Shown here piece after piece: positions 12,614 through 54,200 of a DNA stretch of 62,500 nucleotides. The DNA is from Apostichopus japonicus (lineage: Eukaryota; Echinodermata; Holothuroidea; Aspidochirotida; Stichopodidae), in assembly GCF_037975245.1 (NCBI RefSeq), contig NC_092576.1, forward strand, positions 41,291,111 to 41,353,610, read 5' to 3'. The position numbers and the translations under genes were made by a program. Position 1 is the first letter of the stretch; every line of letters begins with the position of its first letter. The notes beneath the pieces were generated by a model. The model was given only the letters and a program-made list of their open reading frames with translations, ran no database searches and was not told the DNA's origin.

Positions 12614-14270
12614 AGCACAAAACAATGTGTATCAATTTCAACATAATTTAGCCTAGTGTAGACATACGAACGTCGGGTTTTCATCGCAACCCGCGCCCAC
12701 CGTTTGTTAGACAGACAAAATGTCATCAAATATAACCATTCCTATAGTGTTTTGATTTGCAAGCTGCATACCGCTTATTAAACTTGGTTGTTTTTGTGTT
12801 ACAGACAGGAACAATAGGAGGCTTATATTGGCCTTATTCCCTAGTGCAAAATCACTAGATCTGGCATTCACATTCCAGTGAAAGAACATGTCAGCAAAGT
12901 AAACATATACATGTAGTAATATTGTTATGCTATTTACATGTTGACACGGATGCCGTGTCTCGAATTAACTTCCAGAAGTAAACTACAAATGGGTCTTCTG
13001 ATGAGTTTGGTCTTTGTATAACTCTTGCGCTATCTTGAATCATGTTTCGCGGATATTTTAAGAACTCAACTGTGCGTAATTCTAGCGTTCCTGAAAATAA
13101 ATCATTGCTAGAATTTGTACGTTTCACCAACCCGGCATTTAACAGTGTTGGCGGAGGCAGTGATCTATGTTAGTTCCAAATCATTAAAATGAAGGGCTAC
13201 CTTACAATGTTTTTGTTTGTTTATTATCGGTTATATAGTCATAACCTATAATGTTAACAATTGAATCTCAAATTTCCGATATGGACTGTATTAGCAAACA
13301 AACTGGGATGAATGGTCGACAGCAAGTCACGTACGCCATATTCCGTAGCGCTTAGCATTCAGTGTTACAATTTATAAAGACGTCGACTTTTTTGTGACTG
13401 CATGAACACTGTTCATTGTTGGAACTTCTTTTATTCAAAGGATGCCGATTAATTTCGAATGTAATAAATCCTTCATTGTAAAGGTTAGTCAATATATTGC
13501 TGAAACATATCCCACAGTGTTTTCAATGAGATTATTTTAGACTCCTTAACTATACCCATTGTCTAGGTCTGACAAACTTGTTACGATTTAAACCGAAAGG
13601 TCATACTCATTCAATGGATTCGGTTCAATGAACGATTGTTTGCAACAAACAAATAAACATAAATCAGATAAGGAAACGTTGAGGACATATATCTGTTGGC
13701 TTTTTGATTAATTTTGGATTTTATTCGATTGAACTAGATACAATAGCATGATAAATGCATATCGCGATATTACTCAAACGTATTGTTTATTCTATTTTGT
13801 CAACATTAATCGTACACAATATCAACTAATAATAGCAAATGTTTAGAAATGTAAGGTAAACATCATTTTGCAAAAGAGTGGTGTAATTGACCCCAAAAAA
13901 AATATTTATATTGCTGGGGTCAGTAATGTCTTCCTTTTTATGTGTATAAATGAAGCAATGATTTCAACAACTTTGTATACACAAAAACCATGACCAGTGA
14001 ATTGCCTACATCTGACAATGAATCAAAGAAAACATTCACAGAAAATATAAACTTCGCATTAAAAACACTCCCTTGGGTTGCAACTTTTCGCTGATCTTAT
14101 AGGTCTTCTATCTTATAGGTCTTGCTAAGCTTGTGTCTTGCATGTGGTCAATATTGTGGTTTTTGAGAACAACGAAACTTCTTCATTCGAAAGCAATAAT
14201 TCATAAATCTCCACCCTGCCCCTCCACAACACAACAGTGACGAAAAAGGTATATTCACTGAAATTCCGAA
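12614..14270. other. Distal upstream flank of NLR copy 1
   Basis: No gene is seen. From about 13.2 kb onward it aligns by eye with the flank of copy 2 (49.7-50.57 kb), so the duplicated unit includes at least 1.3 kb of upstream DNA. Confidence 0.5.
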
Positions 14271-14273
14271 AGT

Positions 14274-14362
14274 TAACCTTATCCTATCGTGTCAGTCCGC
14301 AGGTATCTCTTGTGTAAACAAAAACTCATATAAATCAGATACAAGTTCTAGTGGTCTGATAA
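14274..14362 (+). promoter_or_regulatory. Conserved upstream block of NLR copy 1
   Basis: A stretch containing CTATCGTGTCAGTCCG, AGGTATCTCTTGTGT and AAGTTCTAGTGGTCTG is nearly identical to 50579-50668 upstream of copy 2, while neighbouring DNA has drifted more. It lies about 420 bp before the start codon in both copies, so shared regulatory content is a reasonable inference. Confidence 0.4.
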
Positions 14363-14701
14363 AATAAATCCCTTTTATCGATAGTAGGTATATTACAAGT
14401 ATACTCAGTGGTCGAGTATTAGCTTCATGCGGAAGGTTTCGTTTTCTGCTCTAGTGCATTTATAATACCACTTGTATTTTAGGTAGTGTTAGATTTGGTT
14501 CCTTGGTTACATTAAGACAATTGGTCATCATCCAATATCAAGTTGGTTAATATCACCCAGAAATCGCGTTGACGCCGAAAGAAAAAGCTTTCGTTATTTA
14601 AAAAAAAAATAACGCAATGTGCAAATAAAATTCCCCGCTTGCCAAACTGTGTATCTAGCATTTCTGTTTGTCAAATGGGGGCGAGCTTTGCAAATAAAAC
14701 G

Positions 14702-14709
14702 TATAAAAT
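14702..14709 (+). promoter_or_regulatory. TATA-like box of NLR copy 1
   Basis: TATAAAAT lies 75 bp before the chosen ATG. The corresponding place in copy 2 (about 50962) reads TAATAAAA and has lost the consensus, which could mean different expression of the two copies. There is no transcript-start evidence. Confidence 0.35.
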
Positions 14710-14776
14710 AGAACACTTCCATATTTCCATGCACAAAGGTATCCTTCACACAGTTCGGTGATGACATTTCATGAGA

Positions 14777-43016
<28,240 letters not shown>

Positions 43017-45000
43017 TGCACCGATACTATACCAAAGATGTCAGTAGGATAGTGTCAAAAGCAACTGCAAAAGACATTGCTCATCTCATGTTTTATCTAA
43101 TCATATACATCCTGTTTTATCCAAGCATTGAAAACCTAATGGATTAACTATAATATCTAAACTTAAAAACAAATAGAAGTAAGAGTTAAGTACAAAAAGA
43201 TTCAAATTAAAAGATTCCACGAAAATCAGTAATTGTAATAAATTGCGCTCTAATTGTTGTTTTAGTAAATTATCAAGAATATCATGCAGCGCGACTTCTT
43301 TCTATTTACGTTCCTTTTGGCTTCCAGTGTTAGGTGACCCAAACAGTCAGAAAGTTATTTAACTGACTCTAACTACTTTATTATTTAATGCCATGCATAA
43401 CTGTTTTGTTAGTTTGAGACAGTTTAAAAAAATGGAAAGAACCTAAATCCATGGTTTCTGAAAACGCGAATCTTGCTGTGTTCGACAATGTAGTTGAGTG
43501 TTTGTATATATTTATAACCTATCACCTATAGTTTACCTACCCAGAGAAATAGGTTATACGATTTGCTCCTATGTTTGTTGTTTTCGGTGATTGATTTTGA
43601 TGACATCAAAGTCAATTCCATATAGTATACACGAGAAATGATATATACTATATAAGTGCTCTTGCAATATCATATACTTTCTTATTTCTCACACTAAGAT
43701 TAAAATTGATGAAGTTGAGAAATTCTCCTCTGTAGTTTTCTTCAGAGAAAGTGAAGATTTAATTACGAGTAATTAGTAGTATGAATTCTCCTATAGGTGT
43801 TTCGCGGAACTAACACTGCTGTTAATTGGTGTCCGTTACATTAATGAATGGAAGGTTGAAATATTCGAAACCTTTTAATTTCCATGATATTATTTGAAAT
43901 CGTATTTGAATAGTCAAAGCCAAAGCTAAAAACTGCTTCTTCTTGGGATTTTCCTTATTTAATAGCATCAACACTTAGTTTGCTTTAAAGCTCTTTAAAG
44001 CTCTTTTCAAGAATTCTGTTACATTTAATTTGATCTTGCAACTTTAGCATAAGATTCAATTATATGTATCAGAAAGCACGTACTTGAAAATGTTGTTATG
44101 TTTCTGACTTTTCTAAAACTACATGTCATCATCTTTTACAGGCCTTTAAATTAACACAATTATACATATTAAAGCAGAAAACATGTACATTTGGAAAAAG
44201 ATTGTCGCTTAATTATTTTTATTAGCTATCTGAAACTGTAACACATTTGTAAGATTCACACATGATACATTTATCAAAGTTAAGTCTTCTTGGTTTCTTT
44301 CATTGTCACAATGGTTTTGTTTCGGCAATCGATTAATTATTTGAACTAAACAGGAACAGACAAAAAAGTGTCTTGTCGTTTACTGAATGTTGCGATTAAC
44401 GTATATTTTGCCACTGATCCTTTCTCTCTGTTCTGATACGTATTAGAAAACATTTCGAATGGTAACAATTTATCATCAAACTAATTGATTAATCCCAGAA
44501 AGGAAAATATCTATCTCGCTGATTTCCCATTGTTTCGATAACAGCAACAAATCTCTTTCCTTTTCTATGATATTGATTGGTGGTGAAAAAAAGCGTTGCC
44601 AATATCGTTCCCGTTATTGGGTAGTGGCAAATTTGAACTTTTGGCCAAATGAGTTATATATATTATTCTTACATATTTCGAGGATGAGAATCGATTGAAC
44701 CGGTCTAGAAGTCCTTATATTGTCTATTTTTTAGTTATATTTGACTGGTTTGTGTCGAATGCCCACCTAAGGCCCACTCTCGTTTTCACGTATTGACGAA
44801 TAATTTCATCATTATAAAAACTCAGTTGCACAATTTGCCTTATTTCCATGCGTTTTTTTTTATAACGACGAATATTGCCCTTTGGAACAAGCCGAACATA
44901 ACAACCATGTCATACTGATTTGAGAACCAAATAACTGCTACTTGAAAAAAATCCAGGACTATGGAAAGGTAATATTTTTAACCTCCAAAACGGGTACTGG
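43017..45000. other. 3' flank of copy 1
   Basis: Homologous to 2469-4050 with gaps. No gene recognised. Confidence 0.45.
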
Positions 45001-45420
45001 TAGTATACATCGACGACAGTTTGACCTTTTTCTTGCAATATATTACCATTATTAAGCAGATATTATTATATAACATCTAGTGTGGCTTACGTTGTGTCTC
45101 TCTTTCACCAAAATGCCAAGGATTTTTTCAATACTATTATTATACCACATATGATCTATGTAGTGCCTACCTGGTACTCATTTTATATTGCAAAAAGGCA
45201 AAAATACACATCGGCTTGATTTAATTTAGATTACCATATACTTTTAGAAAAAGTAAATGCTGCTCCAAGAACTGAGTTTACAAGAATGTGTAATAAGATA
45301 TAACGTGATCAGAATCACATTTTGTGTACTGTACTAAAAAGTCTTCTGCACAAATTGAACAGAAATCTAAGAAATCCCCCAAAATACCGATCATCAGTTT
45401 ACAGAAACTCTTTTATTTTT
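45000..45420 (+). pseudogene. Degenerate LINE ORF2 3' part
   Basis: Broken frames read YIDDSLTF, FNTIIIPHMIYVVPTWYS, then VNAAPRTEFTRMCNKI and LNRNLRNPPK. These line up in order with the LINE at 57.4-58.6 kb (IDAKLTF, FNSSIPPVIVYAVPVWYH, VNTAAKNEFIRLAKNI, YNLRNPT). It is the same family, but older and without an RT palm. Confidence 0.65.
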
Positions 45421-45440
45421 ATCCATCCGAGCACTTAGAA

Positions 45441-45682
45441 TGTTTGTTGTAGTCTGTTTGTTATATCGTTTTATGTATGAACTTTTGTACTTGTAGATTT
45501 ATTTGATGTCATATCTTATCATCTTAACATTTTTCCCCTTTTATATTAGTTATTCTTAGACTGTTTGTTGTAGTCTGGTTGTTTTATCGTTTTATGTATT
45601 AACTTTTGTAAGTGTAAAGGTATTCGATATGATACCCTATCATCTTAACATTTTATCCCCTTTTATATTATTTATTCTTCTT
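45441..45682 (+). repeat. Two tandem copies of a 121-bp unit
   Basis: Starts TGTTTGTTGTAGTCTG at 45441 and again at 45562, both followed by TTATGTAT..AACTTTTGTA and CATCTTAACATTTT, CCCCTTTTATATTA. Located directly after the LINE remnant, so probably its duplicated 3' untranslated region. Confidence 0.65.
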
Positions 45683-46102
45683 GTTGAGGTATTATATGAC
45701 TCTTCTCTATATATTTTATATGTATACAGGAAGGGAAACAAAAAAAGGCAGCCAAATACTATAGTAAAACTTGAAAACACTTGAACAATGGCAGAGTTGT
45801 TGCCCACTCTAAATCCAATGATTCACACGAGGTTAAACATTCCGTTTAAGGGGATAGTATAGTGCAAAAACTTCCAAAACGTTTGAAGGATACTGAGAAA
45901 CTATTGTCAGAGAAAATCAAGTATTACACTAACTTAAAAATGAAAAATTGCACACAATTTTTCGTAAATAGTGTCCTTCATTAGAGTTCCGACTTAACAG
46001 ATTACGCAGCTGGAACTATTATGTTTGCAACTGCATGTGTTCACATTTTCATCAAAACGGAATAAAATATACCACGTGCATGCAAATACTTTGTCTAGTT
46101 GA

Positions 46103-46570
46103 TACATTGTAGAAATTCTTGGGGGTTCTTTTTAAAATAAATACGATCAATGTACTACCCTTTCAGCAGCCGGCTCTCCTTGACCTTCCTACCCCAACAT
46201 ACCCCTATTAGACGCCATCCTTGTCACCCAAGAAAAACATACTCAAACACTTATATCCGCCCATTACTCATACAAATTCCTCTATTTTATACATTGTAAC
46301 CAAACGTGGGCGTTCTTTTTAAAAATTAATAAGACCAATATACCACCCCTTTAACATCATATCCCTCATCATATCCGACTCCATCATTGCCACCCAAGAA
46401 AAACAACCCAAGAAAAACATACTAAAACATGTATGTTGATACCTGCGTATAGCCCATGCAAATTCCTTGACTCTTTCATACATTGTAGTAAACTGTGGAC
46501 GTTTTTTTTAACATCAATAAGACCAACGTATTACCCCTTCGATTACTTCTCTCTATCTTAAGGTTATTTC
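46103..46570 (+). repeat. Tandem repeat, unit about 188 bp, 2.5 copies
   Basis: TACATTGTA at 46103, 46290 and 46479, each followed by a GGNCGTTCTTTTTAA-type stretch, ATAAGACCAAT and TACCCCTTT. Between the repeats CACCCAAGAAAAACATACT recurs. Not present in the copy 0 flank. Confidence 0.65.
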
Positions 46571-49500
46571 ATCTAACATCCCCTCCCACTCTACCCTCCA
46601 CCCCGCCTTTCCCCATTTGACAGTGAACTTTCACGGTGTAACCCTATGGCTACTTCACACAGTAAAGCGACGACAACTAGTCTGTGACAGGAAGAAACTT
46701 GAAAATTTAGTAACGAATGTGTGACGAATGTCTAATTTAACTGAAAAACGACATGACAAAACGACGAATATGTTTACACTAAAGTTACTAATTTGTTTCG
46801 ATGAGCAACAAATATGCCAACTCAAAGTTCTATTTGTTATATTGAATATATTGACAACTTTCGGTAAAAAAGATCCTTTTTAAATTACGATATACTAAAG
46901 TAAAAATGTAAAAATCTTTAGAGCAAGTTTAATCAAAACTCATTTCTTGCACATTCATCACTACTTGACGATATGCGGTCTGTGTGACTAATGACACGAA
47001 TGTGTTCGTATAAATGTGTATTGTATATATTAAAATGCTTAAATAAATTTTCAGAATCACAATGCATTCAGCTTATTTTTTTATCAATTCAACATCATTG
47101 CATATAACTAATAATATGATTTATATGTCAAAATGTAAGTAGGCATATCCCCTTTAAGTACTTGTTTTGTAGTTGCCGGATTTTTCGTTCCCATAATATC
47201 CATATTTGGTTATATGATTTTATATTTACAAGTCTTCGTGGTGTAATAAAAGAAGCAAAGTGGTGTTCTCTGGACTTTAGATACTTTTAAATGACGTTTT
47301 CTTCCCGTTCAAATAATCTTATGTTTGAGAAATGCAAATAGAATGTTTCACCACGTTAACATCTCAATCATAGAAAGAGCCAGTAACTATCAGACGTTCG
47401 ATCATACGATGTAAGAAACTGAACCAGATCCTTTGTAATATTTAATATCGACCATGATTCAGCCTTGTTACCTCAAGTCATCAAGCCTTATGATATATCC
47501 TGGATCTTTAGGTAAGTAACATTGAGTATACACATTAATCTGCCTCAAATTAACCTAACGTAGACAAAGATTGAGTTTTAATGGCTCTACAAAAGTCATT
47601 TTACCACAAACAAAAGCCAATGCTTTGCCTAGAAGTATGTCATATTTTGTTGAATGAGATTATCATACCAAGTGATGTGCTCTTCTTTACACGTGCAGTC
47701 TCATATGTAACCTCTGTGCCTCTTTGTTTGAGTATTCCCCTTCATCGGTACGTAAAAATCAAGTTCAGTGATGTTTCTCATCGGAAATGTTTCTGTCATC
47801 TGTGAAGCGGACACCTACGGATGGAATATACGTGTTAAAAGTGAACTTCAAGACTGGTTTCTATACGCCAGGTTATTATTGTCTCCATATACTTCCACCC
47901 TTCTATAACACCATCTCACCCCCCCCCCCCTTAACATAATATTTCACATCATATACTTGTATGCTCAAAGGACAAATTGTAAGAGCAGTAATTTTGTTTT
48001 ACCTGTGTGAAGGAAGATTTAAAGATGTGAATTGTTGGTCGCTGAAAAAGGTTATTTCCCAACATGAAAGCAAGACATCATTCCTGATGATAGAAGTATT
48101 AAACTATTGAAAGTTTATCTGATATCAACTGTCTTTGATCATAAATACACATAAAACAGGACATTGACTTCATAATATATTGTCGCTAGCTTTGACGGAA
48201 AACATTTTCTTATAAATTATTGTTTGACAGAAATCCAAATCAGATTTTCAGCTACATTATCAGAGGAAGTATATATGAGTGCAGAAAATTCCCTTTAAAA
48301 TAATAAAATCCAAAAATGGTTGCTGCGAACTGGAGACGTAAATGTTTTTCATTTAAGCAAATGTGGTCTGCTTCGAAATACACAGTGGACTGTTACAGAG
48401 ATCGAAGAGCTTTAACATTAAACGATGTAATCGCATGCCACAGAATACGGACAATGATCACATTCGGCTGCAGTGTGTCATATGATGTTAAGTCTCAATG
48501 AATTGCCTGTCTGCTACAGTTACTATGGGCGTCTTGTATACCTTATTCAGATAATATCAACTTGCCACCGCGCATCAGCTGTCTGGTTGATCAAATGTAT
48601 GTAATGTTAACGGTTCCCTTTAATTTACATTACGGACGGAATTTTGAACGTGCCAAATGTACTTCCTCTCCACCATCTTGTATGTATGCTTATTGCACAA
48701 CGCAAAGAAAATAACAGCCTTTTGGCTAACTAATACGGTCATCATTAAGTTCAGCAGATATCGCAGTGGGCTGCAAATCCTAGTCAAACAATAATGGGAC
48801 ATATTTGATTTGATTCATATATCTTAATGGATAATTGTCATACGTATGCAGCAGGCCAATGGCTTGGGTACTTAATCGGATGAACGTGGTATGTCTTTTT
48901 AGGGATTTACAAGATTTATTACTTACAATGAATGAAGCATTTATCCTGTCATATATACAGTTGGTTAATTGTAGGAATTGATCTGACCATAATACATTTA
49001 AAAAACAGCTGGGGAAAATTTTAAAGTGAGAAGGAGCGACACAGGTTTTGATTCTGTTTGAACTTCATGTATGTTAGTATTCGTAGGAAAGGGACATTCC
49101 CTTGCTCTCCCGTTCATGACTTCTTTTGTTACTGCTAATATTTAGTGTTAGTAAATATTTCTAAGTTGCCTTACATTAATATCAATCTGAAAACAGATAG
49201 TCCAACGGGTGTATTTTCCATTTATACTACTATTGTTTTCCAAAGAACTTGCTTAGCCTTGAATAAGACGACTTTCTCTGCAACAGATTTTGACGCAGAT
49301 ACTGTAATTCACAATCATTCAAAACAGGATAGTAGTTTTTTTCCATCCATATAATTGCCGCAATTCCATTCTGAACACTGATGTGATAAAATGGTCCAAT
49401 TGTTACATAAGTGATGTGACAAAAGTAAAACCTCATCAAGCATTTTTAAATCCATGCGGTTTTTGCTTCTTAAGACATTTTAATGTGTGAAATGCCAACA

Positions 49501-50570
49501 AGACTGAATATATCAACTATCACTAGGCAGCATTGGCGAAACAGCGGTGATAATACAAGTTCCATCCAGGAAAGGGACTGCCCCCTGCTCTCCCGTTCAT
49601 GACCTCTTTTGTTACTGTCTATATTTAGCGTTAGTTGAACAAAAACGTATGCAGCAGGATAATGACTTGACTGAAACACCTTATTTTGTAGCATATTTAA
49701 TTAACATTCTATTGTAGTGTTAATACTTTCTATACTAATAAAATCATCTAATTTTGCATACAGATCATGTGTCAGCTTAATATTGCGCAATAAACCAAAC
49801 AATTCGTCCCACGTGTAGTTATGAGGGGTTAGAATGTTTGTTTAACGTTAGAACAATGTGTCTTCAAGTCTTAAATATCAAGCTTAAAACGTCATCCTCA
49901 TTCAAAGAATTCGGTCCATAAGAAGTTCAGGACATACATTTTTGTGTTGATTATGGATCTGTTTGTTTGAACTAGGTATCATAATACAATACTTATCGCG
50001 ATATCACTCGAGCCTGTTCTGTGATACAAAACTTAATTTAACCTCACATGACCTTTGCTAATTCCATTTTGTCAACATTAATCGCAACAACATCAAATAA
50101 ATGAAATGAACGAAAAACTTCATTTTACAAATGACCTAATTTCGTTTACATTTTTGGCCGGATTGAGGGGCTCCAAACAAAATGCTTGCAAAAACCTCAG
50201 AGTAATGTAATTGGCAACAAAAAAACATTTATTTCTGGGATCAGAAAGTAGTTCTATATTTCACTTTATCATTAATGTATTTTCAACAACATTGTACCCA
50301 CATACCATGACCAAATTGCCTTAATCTGACACTGATTCAAAGGATACATTCACAGACAATGTAAACTTTGCATTTTTGCATAAACTTTGCAATTTTTCGG
50401 TAATCTTATCGGTCGTCGCTTAGCTTATGTCTTTCATGTGGTCAATATGGTGGTTTTAGGGAACATCGACCAGAAGAGCAACATAACTTTTCATTCGAAG
50501 GCAATAATTCATAAATCTCCACCCCCCCCCCTCTACAACACATAAATGAAGAAATAGGTATATTCACAGA
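46571..50570. other. Intergenic flank between copies 1 and 2
   Basis: No gene is recognised. 46960-47950 matches 4100-5220. A roughly 70-bp segment (CTCTCCCGTTCATGACYTCTTTTG) is repeated at 49090 and 49580, and a C11 run lies at 47922. From 49.7 kb it resembles the upstream flank of copy 1. Confidence 0.45.
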
Positions 50571-50578
50571 AATTCCGA

Positions 50579-50668
50579 AAGTTCAACCTTACCCTATCGT
50601 GTCAGTCCGAAGGTATCTCTTGTGTTAATAGAGATTCATATAAATCAGATAAAAGTTCTAGTGGTCTG
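50579..50668 (+). promoter_or_regulatory. Conserved upstream block of NLR copy 2
   Basis: Counterpart of 14274-14362 with few differences, about 420 bp before the start codon. Confidence 0.4.
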
Positions 50669-51058
50669 TTAATTTTTTTATTGATATTAGTTATAGTACA
50701 TGTATACTCGGTGGTCGCGTATTAGCTTCATGCGGACGGTTAAGGTTTCTGCTGTTGTGCATATGTAGTACCACTTGCACTTCCCGTAGTGTTAGACATT
50801 TGGTTCCTAAGCATCGCTTGGTTACATTAAACTAATTGAGTATTATCTCATATTATCTCATTATTTCCAAATTACATAATGTGTAGATTAGTTTCCCCGT
50901 TTGCCAAACTGTATATCTAGCATTATTTGTGTCATATTGGGACGAGCTTTGCAAATGAAACTAATAAAATAAAACACTTGCAGCAAGGTTTTTGACGGAA
51001 CATCTGTGTGGTAACACATATGTATCCGTTCACAGATCGGTGATGACAGTTCTTGAGA

Positions 51059-51254
51059 ATGGAAAAGCTTAGGTCAAAGCTTGAAACATTAGATGTGGGT
51101 TCATCTGATGAACACGCCAGTGGATTTGAAGAACCGTCACTATCATCATCTGCTCAAGCTGCTCAAGCTTTTGTGACGTCATCGCAGTCAACTGAAAGGC
51201 CCAAGTTTGTTGTTAGGACTGAAAATGTGAAGCCAACAGTTACAGGTGAACAAG
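51059..51254 (+). CDS. NLR copy 2 exon 1, Ser-rich leader
   Basis: 65 codons, MEKLRSKLETLDVGSSDEH, with the same SSSAQAAQ and TSSQSTERP stretches as copy 1; ends CAAG/GTTTTT in phase 1. The upstream ATG of copy 1 is TTG here, so this ATG is the only start. In-frame TGA 18 bp upstream. Confidence 0.65.
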
Positions 51255-54200
51255 GTTTTTTCCATGTGTTGTTTGACTATAATGTCCATGTTCTGTCAAT
51301 GGATTTATCTCTATTACTTTTACATTCTGATTTTTGCGCACAAGTATGTTAGAATTATTTTGATTTCTTTGTTGGAAATTATTGTTATGCGATCGAATTT
51401 TGTTATTCAGCCTTGTCTCTTAAATACTTCCACATCATAGGAACTATCATTCATATATCAACGACAATATATTGGATAACCTTCGATAAGGCCTCCTCAA
51501 AAGAATGAAAAAGAAACTAAATCAGAATTGAAATACCATATAAAAGGAGACATTCAATGTTATTCTACTGAATGATCAGATTAATATCTCGTTTTCACTG
51601 AACTATTAGTTTAGTATATATTCAACAAGTAGAATACCTCCAAATATTCCGAATTTGCATTGATCGTAAACCTCTCACTGATCGTAAACCTCTAGGTTTC
51701 CTACACAATCATTATTCAATTACAGGAAGATTTGTATTTTGTCACTTGAAACCCTCTGGTAAGCACAGCAGTATTATCTATGGGTGCACTTCTAAAGAGA
51801 GAGTTACGTTTTCCACCTTCTCGGTAGACTCGCCTAATGATTTGGATGAAGCTCCAGAACTTTAACACACGTCTTATTTGGATATTTATTTCTGCGAGCA
51901 TGTACATACATGACATCATTTAATGTAACTTTCATCCGTTAATTCGATTTTGTTTATTTCTTCACAGACAAAAAGTCTCTTTTAATAGATGCCTTGAAAA
52001 GGCGATATAAAATACAATACGAAGCTATCCAACCAATACCGTACATTAAGGAGAGACTATATTGTGTAGATAAGGTATTTGTAGAAGGAGGTACAGAGTT
52101 CTATTCTGTTACAGGAACAGCAGATAAAGGTGAATGGGTACGTGTGAATTCTTACAGAGATATTTTCACAGATTCCCGAATTAAATCACAGCGTCGTATC
52201 ATAGAAGCAGGGGCCGGGTATGGCAAGTCAACTGTAACCCTACAGCTTGCATATGATTGGTGCAACGGTGTAGAAGGTTCACCTCTGAAAGACGTAGAAA
52301 TTCTGATTCTTCTCCGGTTAAGGCAGCTTGGAAATGTCAAATCTATCTACAAAGCAATCAAACTGTTCTTGGTACCAGACGAACCGCGAATCAAATCAAG
52401 TGATATTAAAAATATCATTGAAAGCTGTTCTTCTGTTGAGGTACTTCTGGACGGATATGACGAGTATCCTGATAAGGACAAACGTACAGGAAGTGACGTA
52501 GACCGAATTATTACACAATATTTGTTCGAGGATTTTGACGTATCCTTAACAACCAGATATCTTCCAAAGGACTATGACAGATATAATACTAAGCGAGTGA
52601 GATTAGTTGGATTTGACGAGAAAGCACGTGATCAGTACATTCGTAAGGCTATTGATGGAGTTAACGAAGAGATTGTTGAGAAGATTAAACGCGCTTTGAA
52701 AGCTAACCCGTTACTTGACGACTTATGTCAGGTTCCTATCTTCTTTGTTATGTTTGCTCACATGACTCACGAGAAGGAATGTTTTCACACACTCAAGTCG
52801 GTTACAGAATTCTTTAGCTACATGATCAAATGTTTCCATAATCACATGAGAAAGAAATCCCTGGATATGAACACAAAGAAACACATGAGTGAGTATGAAA
52901 TTGAGCATACTGAACTGAGTAATGTAGCGTTTGAGGGCCTCAGTAACGAAAACCAACAACTATCATGGGGTAGGGACAAACTCGGTGAACGACTTGGTCA
53001 AGGGTTTTATGATCACTATATCTTAGTTGGTATCTTGGTAGAGGAAGAAGTAGCTGACGTCACAAATGTAATGACCCCAGTCAAATACATACAGACGAAG
53101 ACCGAAGCAAGGTTCTATCACAAGCTGTTTTGTGAATATTTTGCATCTTTTGCATTGGTAGTTAAGGTTGCTGCTGCTAGAAATACAACTGAAGTGAAGA
53201 AAATTCTTGATAAATTAGATCCATTCGATCTTCAATACCTGTATCGATTCAGCTGTGGGATTGACGTTAAAGTTGGGAGCAAGATAATAGAATACTTGAA
53301 GGGAAGAAAAGACTGCGATAAGTTTGTCATACTCTGCATCCTGGAACAAACTGGAGAGATAGATGATGACATCAAGAAAAGTGTCAGAGAGATCTGCTCT
53401 AAGGTGTTTTTTCTCTCTGATAGCAACAGCAAACTACTTCAAAGATTTTCTATTCAGCTGTTGGATATTGCGTCTAAATGTAATGTAAGTAAGACTTTAT
53501 TGATGTATACGCTATAAACTGATGCTCCCTTAGAAATGAGAGCGATACCAGTGTTTGTGTTTTAATTGTTTTTATAGTTCATTTTAACTGAATGGAATAT
53601 TCCACAACAACTGAAAATAATTAAGCTTTGTTTTCAGGCAAAAAAAAAACAAACAAACATTTATTCGACTTTCAAGTTAATCGGTAACATACGATATACA
53701 CTAACATCTTATAATAATGACGTTAATTAAACATTAATTTTTGACACTTACATTTATTTAATGTAATATTCATTCACACTTTTTAGTTTTTAGGTATCGT
53801 ACAACATATATTTAAAAGTTTATTTGGCGACTAAACTTAAAAAAAAAGCAATACATTGTTTGTTTGTTGCTGATTGTAATGCTAAGTTTTTATAGCTGAA
53901 TATGTACTTAATTAAAGATATGCTGAGCCCACACCAATATTACCAACATCTGTATATGATGTGTCTGTGAAGGTAGCCAAAGAATAAACTTTACTCATTT
54001 ATGTGGTAACACACAATTGCCTTAGGGCTTTCTATCTACAACCATTTGGGTTTTATTAAGAAGTCTACAGCTTATATATCAACTCTCTATGAATACAATA
54101 CACCATGGATATCAATGTTATATTTTGTTGACTCCCTCCAAACCAAAGTTATATTTTATATCCAAACAATTAACTTAAGTATCCTAACTGGTAAACAGTG

